From: an uncultured Bacteroidota bacterium
GTDB taxonomy: Bacteria; Bacteroidota; Bacteroidia; Flavobacteriales; Flavobacteriaceae
DNA length: 64,000 bases
Direction of reading: 5' to 3'
Assembly: GCA_902587325.1 (NCBI GenBank)
Contig: CACIKV010000002.1
Coordinates: 1 to 64,000, forward strand
The translations under genes were made by a program, and so were the position numbers. Within the stretch, counting starts at the first letter, position 1. Every line of letters begins with the position of its first letter. A model generated the notes under the pieces. That model made no database searches. It worked only from the letters and a program-made list of their open reading frames with translations, and was not told where the DNA came from. Positions 12,091 to 20,121 of this stretch are shown piece after piece.

Positions 12091-12909
12091 ATGAAAAAAA
12101 TACTTTTACTTATAATATTAGTCTCGTTTGTAAGTTTTTCTCAGGATTTTCAAGGAAAAGCTTTTTACATGTCAAAAATTAATGTTGATAAATCTTGGAT
12201 GGATAATATGCGGTCTCCAACAAGAAAGGCATACATGGAAGATATGATAAAAAAAAATACAGAGAAAAATTACGTTCTCGAGTTCAGTTCTACTGAATCT
12301 TTTTATACTGAAAAAGAAAAAATTGAAATTGGAGAGTCTCAAGGATATAATTGGATGGCCACATATATTGGTGAAAATATTGGGAAACTTTATAAAAATT
12401 TGCAGGATAAAGAAACAATTAATGAAACCGAAATGATGGGAAAGTTTTTTTTAATTTCAGATCCTATTGAACAAATAAAATGGAAAATGACTGGAGAAAC
12501 TAAAAAAATTGGTCAATATAATTGCTACAAAGCCACTTATGACAAAGAAGTTCAAGAAAGGGTATTTAGTTTTGGTTCACAAAATCAAAATCAAAATAAT
12601 TTGATTACAAAAAAAGTTGAAGTTTCTGCATGGTTTACACCAGAAATCCCTGTTTCAACAGGTCCCTCATGGTATCAAGGTCTGCCAGGCTTAATTCTCG
12701 AGGTCAATGATAACAACACAACTATTTTATGTACAAAAATCGTTATAAACCCTACAGATAAGTCAAAAATAAAAAAACCTAAAAGAGGTAAAGTAATCAG
12801 TAATGTTGATTTTCTTGCATTACAAGAACAGAAAAGGCAGGAAGCTAGAGAAATGTGGCAAGCAAGGATGAGAAGATCTGGCGGTGGTAGACCATCTTCC
12901 AATAACTAA
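12091..12909 (+). CDS. GLPGLI family protein
   Basis: Signal peptide MKKILLLIILVSFVSFSQ; YQGLPGLILEVND motif; track ORF uses an upstream TTG at 12064. Confidence 0.9.
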   Translation: MKKILLLIILVSFVSFSQDFQGKAFYMSKINVDKSWMDNMRSPTRKAYMEDMIKKNTEKNYVLEFSSTESFYTEKEKIEIGESQGYNWMATYIGENIGKLYKNLQDKETINETEMMGKFFLISDPIEQIKWKMTGETKKIGQYNCYKATYDKEVQERVFSFGSQNQNQNNLITKKVEVSAWFTPEIPVSTGPSWYQGLPGLILEVNDNNTTILCTKIVINPTDKSKIKKPKRGKVISNVDFLALQEQKRQEAREMWQARMRRSGGGRPSSNN

Positions 12910-12919
12910 ATTAATTTTA

Positions 12920-15691
12920 ATGAAAAGAGTACTAATTTTTTTTTTATTTCCATTTTTCATATATAGTCAGTCAAGTATTAGTGGAAAAATAACGGATGTT
13001 GATGGCAATGTAATAATGGGAGCCAATATTATCGCTGTCAATAATGAAACTAATGTTCTAGATGGCTTTGGAATCTCTAACGAAAATGGGTTTTACAATC
13101 TTAATCTTAAAAATAACACAGAGTTTAATATTAAAGTCACCTTCATTGGATTTTCACCTGTTGAGTTTAATATTTCACTAACTCAAAATATTACAAGAAA
13201 TTTTGCTTTGGAAGAACAGGCCGAAGCTCTAGATGAAGTTGAAATTGTATATGAAATGCCAGTAACAATTAAAGGTGATACAATTGTTTACAGTGCTGAT
13301 GCATTTAATACTGGAACTGAAAAAAAGCTTGCAGATGTCTTAAAAAATATGCCGGGTATTGAAGTTAATGATGATGGAGAAATTGAAGTGGAAGGTCAGG
13401 TAGTAAGAAAAGTACAAATTGAAGGAAAAGACTTCTTTGATGGGGATTCAAAATTAGCAACTCAAAACTTACCGGCGAAAGCTGTTGGAAAAGTTGAAGT
13501 ATTAAGAAATTTTACAGAGAATAATCAATTAAGAGATGTAACAAACAATGAAGATAATTATGCACTTAACATCAGACTTAAGGATGGTCAAGATAAGTTT
13601 TGGTTTGGAGAGATAACAGCTGGTACTGGACCTGATGATATTCATTTAATATCCCCCAAAATATTTTACTATTCAAAAAACTTTAATTTTTCAGTTATTG
13701 GTAATTCAAATGATATTGGTCAACCTCCTTTGTCAAGAAGAGATTTTTACAGATTTGGAGGTGGATTTAATAATCTTAACGCAAGGACTGGTACATCAAT
13801 TAATATTTCATCTGATATTGGAGGAATAGGTAATTTACAAAACAATCGTGCTAAATCGATAGAATCAGAACTTTTGGCAACAAATTTTTCGCTATCAAAT
13901 GATAAAGGATTAGAAATTAGTGGTTTTAGTATTTTTTCGTCAAACGTTAATGAGATAGAAGAAAAAATTAGTAGAACATATTTTACAAATAATATTACTG
14001 AAGAAACTGGACGTAATGTTCTTCAAAATAATGAATTAGAATTATATAAATTTTCTATAGAGTATGAACCAAATGATATTTTCCAGTTAGAATACAATAT
14101 ATTATTAAATCAAAGCAATCAAAATGAAAATACTGATTTGACATCTATGTACGGAAGAGGTTTGAATCGAGTTAATGAACTATTAAATATTGGAAGAATT
14201 CAAACCCCATATTCTTTAAATCAAGAATTAAAAATGTACTACACTGCTGGTGAAAAAAATATTTTTTCATTAGAAGCTCAGCATTTAGACCAAGAAGAAG
14301 ATCCAATTGGTTCATCTGTTAGAGAATTCAATCCATTTTTGAATTTAATTGATTTTGATACAAATCAATCTTCCTACAATACAACTCAAAACAGAAATAT
14401 TAGAACCAAAAAGTTTGAAACCAAATTTGATTATTATTATTTGATTAATGATCAATCTAATATTAATATTACACTAGGGATTACAGATGTATCTCAAAAT
14501 TATGCTTCAAATTTCTTTCAAACATTGGATTCTGGACAAATTAAAAGTTTTAATGATCAACTTTATGCTAATAATGTTGATTTTAATTTTACCGATTCTT
14601 ACATAGCCTTAAAGTACAGAATTAGAACAGGTATCTTTACTTTTGATCCTGGATTAACTTTTCACTCTTACAGCACTAACAATAGTCAATATGGAGATTA
14701 TTTTGAAACAAAAATAAGTGATGTTAGACCTAACTTTAGAGTTAATTTACAATTTAAAAAAACAGAAAGTTTAATTTTAACTTACAGACAGACAACTCAA
14801 TTTACGGATGTAAACAATTTAGCTAAAGCTTATGTTTTCAATAACTATAATAATTTATTTCAAGGTGAACCTGAACTTGAGGCAGGTAAGGTAATTAATT
14901 ATAATTTAAATTATAGAAGTATTAATCAGTTTAATTTTACTAATGTTTTTGCAGGTGCTAATTATTCCAAAAGATCCAATTCCATTCAATCAAGAACAAC
15001 TTTAGTTGGTGTAAATCAAGTTAGAAAACCTACTAATTCAAGTTTTCCAGTAGAATCCTATTCACTATATGGGAGGATTGATAAAAGAACTAAAAATTTA
15101 AAAGGTGAAATTGGAGTTAGATACAATTTTAGTGAATTTAATAATATTGTCAATGATCAAATAAGTAAGACTGAAAACTTAGGTCAAAATTATTCCGTCA
15201 GTTTAGCAACTAATTTTAGAGATAAGCCAAATATTGAGATTGGATATAGATATAATATAAATAAGTACAATAATAGCTTTAATAGTGTTGAAAATACTTT
15301 TTATAGAGAAACGCCATATGTAAGAGTTGATGCATTTTTTGGGAAAGGTTTTGTTTTTAATTCTGAGTATAGTTACAACTATTATAAGAATCAAAATGAA
15401 GTACTTAATGATTTTAGATTTTGGGACGCTGATATATCATTTGAAAAGGAGGGTTCGAAGTGGGAGTATAGTATTGGAGTTACCAACATTTTGAATGATC
15501 AATCAATAAATAGAGATTCGGCCAATGATCTTTCCTCACAAACTAGGATGTATTTAATTCAACCAAGATATATTTTATTTAAATTAAAGTATGATTTAAC
15601 TGCATTTGGAGGCAGTAAAAAATCTGTAGATAAAAATAACAGTTCTAAAGCTAATCTTAGAGGAAATAGAGGGGGAGGAAAGCTTAAGTAG
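12920..15691 (+). CDS. Outer-membrane beta-barrel protein with N-terminal CarboxypepD_reg-like domain (TonB-dependent receptor-like)
   Basis: MKRVLIFFLFPFFIYSQSSISGKITDVDGNVIMGANIIAVN; GTEKKLADVLKNMPGIEVNDDGEIEVEGQ plug-like motif; start reset to ATG 12920. Confidence 0.88.
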   Translation: MKRVLIFFLFPFFIYSQSSISGKITDVDGNVIMGANIIAVNNETNVLDGFGISNENGFYNLNLKNNTEFNIKVTFIGFSPVEFNISLTQNITRNFALEEQAEALDEVEIVYEMPVTIKGDTIVYSADAFNTGTEKKLADVLKNMPGIEVNDDGEIEVEGQVVRKVQIEGKDFFDGDSKLATQNLPAKAVGKVEVLRNFTENNQLRDVTNNEDNYALNIRLKDGQDKFWFGEITAGTGPDDIHLISPKIFYYSKNFNFSVIGNSNDIGQPPLSRRDFYRFGGGFNNLNARTGTSINISSDIGGIGNLQNNRAKSIESELLATNFSLSNDKGLEISGFSIFSSNVNEIEEKISRTYFTNNITEETGRNVLQNNELELYKFSIEYEPNDIFQLEYNILLNQSNQNENTDLTSMYGRGLNRVNELLNIGRIQTPYSLNQELKMYYTAGEKNIFSLEAQHLDQEEDPIGSSVREFNPFLNLIDFDTNQSSYNTTQNRNIRTKKFETKFDYYYLINDQSNINITLGITDVSQNYASNFFQTLDSGQIKSFNDQLYANNVDFNFTDSYIALKYRIRTGIFTFDPGLTFHSYSTNNSQYGDYFETKISDVRPNFRVNLQFKKTESLILTYRQTTQFTDVNNLAKAYVFNNYNNLFQGEPELEAGKVINYNLNYRSINQFNFTNVFAGANYSKRSNSIQSRTTLVGVNQVRKPTNSSFPVESYSLYGRIDKRTKNLKGEIGVRYNFSEFNNIVNDQISKTENLGQNYSVSLATNFRDKPNIEIGYRYNINKYNNSFNSVENTFYRETPYVRVDAFFGKGFVFNSEYSYNYYKNQNEVLNDFRFWDADISFEKEGSKWEYSIGVTNILNDQSINRDSANDLSSQTRMYLIQPRYILFKLKYDLTAFGGSKKSVDKNNSSKANLRGNRGGGKLK

Positions 15692-15707
15692 TTATTTATT
15701 TATAATT

Positions 15708-16733
15708 TTGAATGTGCTTTCAAGGACATTCAACATTCTTTGTTTATTAATTTCCCCAATTTTATATACTCAATCTGGACTAGAGAATATTCTTTTAGCT
15801 GGTGAAACAGACTCAAAAAATTTGTTTAATGGTTATCTGCAACCAGTAATGAAGGGTTCAATATATTTAATGAATTCCGGATGGTATTCAACTGCAAAAG
15901 TTCATAAAAAATTTGGATTTGATTTAACGGTATCTTTAAACTCCATATTGGTGCCAGATACTGAAAAATCTTTTGATATTTCAAGCTTCAATTTTATTCA
16001 ATCAAATTCCAACTCTTTACCAACTATTTTTGGGGAAAGTGTAAATAATGAACTTGCAGTTATAATACCTAAAAACAATGTTCAACCCCAATTATCGAGT
16101 TCGTTTCTGGCACCTGGTGGAATTAAGGATAAGTTTCCGTTAGGTTTTGTTTCATCACCCTTAGTTCAAGCTTCATTAGGTTTACCATTTAAATCGGAAA
16201 TTACAATAAGATACCTACCAGAATATAATAGAAATCGTATATATTTTTCAAGTTATGGATTTGGTTTAAAACATGATCTTACACAGTATTTTAAGTTTTT
16301 CAACAAAATTCCTGCCCTCAGTTTATCTGCATTTGGTGCTGTTTCATTTATGAATATTAATTATGATATTCAATCAACAAAAAGTTTTAATGGATCAAAT
16401 CAAGCTGCAACATTTGATATTTCAAATTACAAATTTCAAATGCTCTCTTCTTTGAATTTATCAATATTTGAAATCTATGCTGGTATAGGAATTTCAGGCG
16501 GAAAATCTTCTTTTGAATTAATAGGTGAGTATGAGCTTGAACTATATACTGTAGATGATAATAATTTATTTAATATTAATGTTTCGGATCCATTTAAATT
16601 GAATTATTCAATACACGAACTAAGTAAAAATATAGGCTTAAAATTTAAATTAATTTTTTTACATGCTTTTATTGATTATACTTTTCAAGAATATGATGTA
16701 ATTTCTGTTGGAGCATCAATAAACTTTAGATAA
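15708..16733 (+). CDS. Hypothetical exported protein (DUF6588-like, tentative)
   Basis: N-terminal signal sequence, beta-rich sequence with terminal VGASINFR typical of OMP-like proteins. Confidence 0.65.
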   Translation: MNVLSRTFNILCLLISPILYTQSGLENILLAGETDSKNLFNGYLQPVMKGSIYLMNSGWYSTAKVHKKFGFDLTVSLNSILVPDTEKSFDISSFNFIQSNSNSLPTIFGESVNNELAVIIPKNNVQPQLSSSFLAPGGIKDKFPLGFVSSPLVQASLGLPFKSEITIRYLPEYNRNRIYFSSYGFGLKHDLTQYFKFFNKIPALSLSAFGAVSFMNINYDIQSTKSFNGSNQAATFDISNYKFQMLSSLNLSIFEIYAGIGISGGKSSFELIGEYELELYTVDDNNLFNINVSDPFKLNYSIHELSKNIGLKFKLIFLHAFIDYTFQEYDVISVGASINFR

Positions 16734-16780
16734 TTCTTGTTTTTTTAATTTTTTTTTTGCAAAATTTGTCTTAATAATAA

Positions 16781-16830
16781 ACGAGGATCGATTTGACTGA
16801 TTGCAACCTCTATAAAAAAGTGCTAAAGCA
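16781..16830 (+). ncRNA. SAM-II riboswitch
   Basis: acGAGGatcGATTTGACTGATTGCAACCTCtataaaaaaGTGCTAAAgca. P1 stem GAGG (16783-16786)/CCTC (16807-16810), conserved GATTTGA..ATTGCAA, A-rich linker and downstream TGCTAAA that can pair GCA/TGC in a pseudoknot. Lies upstream of metY/metX-like genes. Confidence 0.87.
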
Positions 16831-16880
16831 GATGCTTTCCCACTAGGTTTTGTCAAATCATATCTCTTAAAATTAAAATT

Positions 16881-18176
16881 ATGAGTGATCAAAAACTATC
16901 TACTAAAGCTCTTCATGCAGGTCATGACACTAGCTTAACACAAGGAACTAGAGCAGTTCCATTATACCAGTCAACATCATATGTATTCAATGACGCTGAT
17001 CATGCTGCCAATCTTTTTGCTTTGGCTGAACCAGGGTATATTTATACAAGATTAAATAATCCAACAAATGATGTTCTAGAACAAAGATTAGCATCTATTG
17101 AAGGTGGAATAGCCGCCGTTGTAACTGCAGGAGGAACAGCTGCAATTTCAACAACTTTATTAACTCTTTTAAAATCAGGAGATCATATTGTGGCTTCTAA
17201 TAGCCTATATGGTGGAACATACAATCTTTTAAGTGTAATGCTTCCAAGATTGGGAATAACTACAACTTTTGTAGATCCTTCTGATCCTGAAAATTTTGCT
17301 GAAGCAGTACAAGAAAATACTAGAGCTTTTTTTGCAGAATCTCTTGGTAATCCTAAACTTGATGTTTTAGACCTGTCTGAGATCTCATCCAGAGCTAAAG
17401 CATCTAAAGTTCCTTTTATTGTTGATAATACTGTAGCAACTCCAGCATTACTTAGACCTATTGAACATGGTGCTGATATAGTAATTCATTCTTTAACAAA
17501 ATTTATTAATGGAAATGGCACTGCTTTAGGTGGTGCAATCATTGATGCAGGTAAATTTGACTGGTCTAGTGGTAAGTTTCCAGAATTTACTGAGCCATCA
17601 CCTGGTTATCACGGATTGATTTACCACGATGCTCTTGGAGAGGCTTCTTTCATAGCAAAAGCTAGAGTCGAAGGATTGAGAGATATTGGTGCAGCATTAA
17701 GCCCATTTAATGCCTTTCAAATTTTACAAGGTTTAGAAACTCTTGAAATCAGAATGAAAAGACACAGTGAAAGTGCTCTTGAGTTAGCAAAGTGGTTAGA
17801 GTCAAAAGATGAGGTTGAGTGGGTAAATTACCCTGGATTGAAAAGTAGCAAATACAAAAAATTATCTGACAAGTACTTGCCTGATGGACAAAGCGGTATT
17901 GTAACTTTTGGAGTAAAAGGAGGATATGATAGTGCAAAAACAGTAGCTGATAAGACAAAAATATTCTCACTACTCGCCAATATTGGTGATTCTAAATCTT
18001 TAATTATTCACCCAGCTAGTACCACTCATTCACAATTAAATGATGATCAACAAATTTCTACTGGTGTAACAAAAGATTTAATCAGACTTTCTGTTGGTCT
18101 TGAAGATATTAATGATCTGAAAGGTGATTTAGAATTTGCATTTTCACAAATTGATTCTAAGATCTTAAGTTCTTAA
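16881..18176 (+). CDS. metY: O-acetylhomoserine aminocarboxypropyltransferase (sulfhydrylase)
   Basis: STKALHAGHDTSLTQGTRAVPLYQSTSYVFNDADHAANLFAL...RLNNPTNDVLEQRLASIEGG...HSLTKFINGNGTALGGAIID. Confidence 0.96.
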   Translation: MSDQKLSTKALHAGHDTSLTQGTRAVPLYQSTSYVFNDADHAANLFALAEPGYIYTRLNNPTNDVLEQRLASIEGGIAAVVTAGGTAAISTTLLTLLKSGDHIVASNSLYGGTYNLLSVMLPRLGITTTFVDPSDPENFAEAVQENTRAFFAESLGNPKLDVLDLSEISSRAKASKVPFIVDNTVATPALLRPIEHGADIVIHSLTKFINGNGTALGGAIIDAGKFDWSSGKFPEFTEPSPGYHGLIYHDALGEASFIAKARVEGLRDIGAALSPFNAFQILQGLETLEIRMKRHSESALELAKWLESKDEVEWVNYPGLKSSKYKKLSDKYLPDGQSGIVTFGVKGGYDSAKTVADKTKIFSLLANIGDSKSLIIHPASTTHSQLNDDQQISTGVTKDLIRLSVGLEDINDLKGDLEFAFSQIDSKILSS

Positions 18177-19136
18177 ATGGAATCAAATCTTTCTTACATC
18201 GATGTAAGAGATGTTAAAATTTATTCTGGTAGGAAGGTTAATTTCCAGCTTTCCTACCAAAATATTGGTAGAGATTTTAATGATTCACCAGTTGTTGTAG
18301 TTAATCATTCTCTTACAGGCAATTCAAATGTCTCTGGAAAAGATGGCTGGTGGAAAGATTTGGTTGGCAAAGGAAAACTAATAGATACCAATAAATTTTC
18401 AGTTTTATCATTCAATATTCCTGGAAATTGTTTTGGTAATGAAAAAAATGATTTTGTTGACGAACTGGTTTTAGGTGATGTTGCCAAAGCCTTTAACCAA
18501 GCAATACTTAAGTTAGGAATTAATAATGTCCATTCATTAATTGGTGGTTCAGTTGGTGGAGGTTTAGTTTGGGAAATGGGTATATTAAATCCTGATTTAT
18601 TTGACAACCTTATTCCTATTGCATCTGACTACAAATCATCAGACTGGCTTATTGCAAATACTCATCTTCAATCCAAGTTATTGGAAAATTCTTCAGATCC
18701 AATATTTGATGCTAGAATTCACGCGATGCTAACTTATAGAAATCCAATCTCATTAAACAAAAGATTTCTCAATCAACATGATGGCAACGGTAGAAAGGTA
18801 AAAAGCTGGTTGGATTATCATGGTCATAACTTAAAAAACAGATTTCAATTAAAAGCTTACAAGGTCATGAATAAGTTTCTTTCTTCGATTGATGTCGAGT
18901 CTTATTCTAACTCTAGTTTTGATGAATTAATGAAAAAAGTAAAAAGTAACGTATATATTATTTCAATTGATTCAGATTTACTTTTCACTGACTATGAACA
19001 AAGAGAAATCTATAAAAAAGTAAGTTTAGTTAAAAAAAATGTGTATTATTTTCAAATTAGATCAGATCATGGCCATGATGCTTTTTTTATTGAATATGAT
19101 CAAATTTCAAGCTTTCTGAAACGTTGCTTTAAATAA
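18177..19136 (+). CDS. Alpha/beta-fold homoserine O-acetyltransferase-like protein (MetX-like)
   Basis: VVVNHSLTGNSNVSG...LLGVIH-type GGSVGGGLVWEMGI, LIPIASDYKSSDW, RSDHGHDAFFIEYD; directly abuts metY. Confidence 0.85.
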   Translation: MESNLSYIDVRDVKIYSGRKVNFQLSYQNIGRDFNDSPVVVVNHSLTGNSNVSGKDGWWKDLVGKGKLIDTNKFSVLSFNIPGNCFGNEKNDFVDELVLGDVAKAFNQAILKLGINNVHSLIGGSVGGGLVWEMGILNPDLFDNLIPIASDYKSSDWLIANTHLQSKLLENSSDPIFDARIHAMLTYRNPISLNKRFLNQHDGNGRKVKSWLDYHGHNLKNRFQLKAYKVMNKFLSSIDVESYSNSSFDELMKKVKSNVYIISIDSDLLFTDYEQREIYKKVSLVKKNVYYFQIRSDHGHDAFFIEYDQISSFLKRCFK

Positions 19137-19179
19137 TATATTTTGAAAATTAAATTATCTGATGTATTTTCGTAGAGAA

Positions 19180-19233
19180 ATGAGAAAAAATTATAACACT
19201 AAATTCTACTTTTACTTTTACTATATAAGTTAA
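19180..19233 (+). CDS. Phe/Tyr attenuation leader peptide MRKNYNTKFYFYFYYIS*
   Basis: ATG AGA AAA AAT TAT AAC ACT AAA TTC TAC TTT TAC TTT TAC TAT ATA AGT TAA: 8 of 17 residues Phe/Tyr, 7 consecutive. Located between metX-like and pheA, followed by antiterminator/terminator segments. Confidence 0.88.
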   Translation: MRKNYNTKFYFYFYYIS

Positions 19234-19236
19234 AGG

Positions 19237-19276
19237 GGGATTTTTTGTTAACAAATATATTAAATCAAAGAGTCCT
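19237..19276 (+). promoter_or_regulatory. Antiterminator helix of the pheA attenuator
   Basis: GGGATTTTTTG (19237-19247) pairs along 11 positions with CAAAGAGTCCT (19266-19276), including 3 G-U wobbles. The 3' arm overlaps the 5' arm of the terminator. Confidence 0.75.
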
Positions 19277-19297
19277 GAGTTTCAGGACTTTTTTTTT
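19267..19297 (+). terminator. Intrinsic terminator/attenuator upstream of pheA
   Basis: AGTCCTGA (19271-19278) - loop gtt - TCAGGACT (19282-19289) followed by a T run to 19297; extra A-T/G-T closing pairs from 19267; ends 5 nt before the pheA ATG. Confidence 0.93.
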
Positions 19298-19302
19298 GGA
19301 TT

Positions 19303-20121
19303 ATGAAAATATCAATACAAGGAATTACTGGATCTTATCATTATGAGGTAGCTAAAAATTACTTTGGCAATGACTGTACGACATTAGATTGTATGACTTT
19401 CGATGATGTTGTTTTTTCAGTTAAAAATCATCGCTCTGATTTTGGAGTAATAGCTATTGAAAACTCTATAGCTGGTTCTTTGATTCCAAATTATTCACTT
19501 ATTGATAATAATAATCTTAATATAATAGGAGAGTATTATATAAATATCAATCACCAATTAATGGCACTTCCAGGAGTTAAAATTGAAAATATAAAAACTA
19601 TATCATCTCACCCAATGGCATTGTTACAATGTAAAGATTTTCTAAAAAGTTCTAATAAATTGATTTTGGAAGATAAAGATACTGCAGATGTTGCGAGAAA
19701 AATTTCTGAAAATAATTTAATTGATACTGCTGCAATTGCAAGTGAAAATGCTGCACATATATATGGCTTAAGTATATTAAAAAAGAATATTCAAACAATT
19801 AAAAATAATGAGACTAGATTTGTGATTGTTTCTTCTCAAGAATCATTGAACTCCACACTTAAAAAAAATAAAGCATCATTGAAACTAATTCTTAACCATA
19901 GAAATGGAAGTTTAGCAAAAGTTTTAAATATTTTTGCAGAATATAGTATTAATTTGACTAAAATTCAATCTATACCTGTTATAGAAACTCCTTGGAAATA
20001 TGCATTCTTTATTGATTTAACATTTAACAATATTAAAGATTACATTAATGCTATTGAAAAAATTAAACTTAGCTCAGAATTATTTAAGGAATTTGGATTA
20101 TATAAAAGTGAAAAGCTATGA
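19303..20121 (+). CDS. pheA: Prephenate dehydratase with ACT domain (no chorismate mutase domain)
   Basis: ISIQGITGSYHYEVAKNYF; GVIAIENSIAGSLIPNYSLID; NETRFVIVSSQ; C-terminal ACT-like HRNGSLAKVLNIFAEYSINLTKIQSIP. Confidence 0.95.
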   Translation: MKISIQGITGSYHYEVAKNYFGNDCTTLDCMTFDDVVFSVKNHRSDFGVIAIENSIAGSLIPNYSLIDNNNLNIIGEYYININHQLMALPGVKIENIKTISSHPMALLQCKDFLKSSNKLILEDKDTADVARKISENNLIDTAAIASENAAHIYGLSILKKNIQTIKNNETRFVIVSSQESLNSTLKKNKASLKLILNHRNGSLAKVLNIFAEYSINLTKIQSIPVIETPWKYAFFIDLTFNNIKDYINAIEKIKLSSELFKEFGLYKSEKL

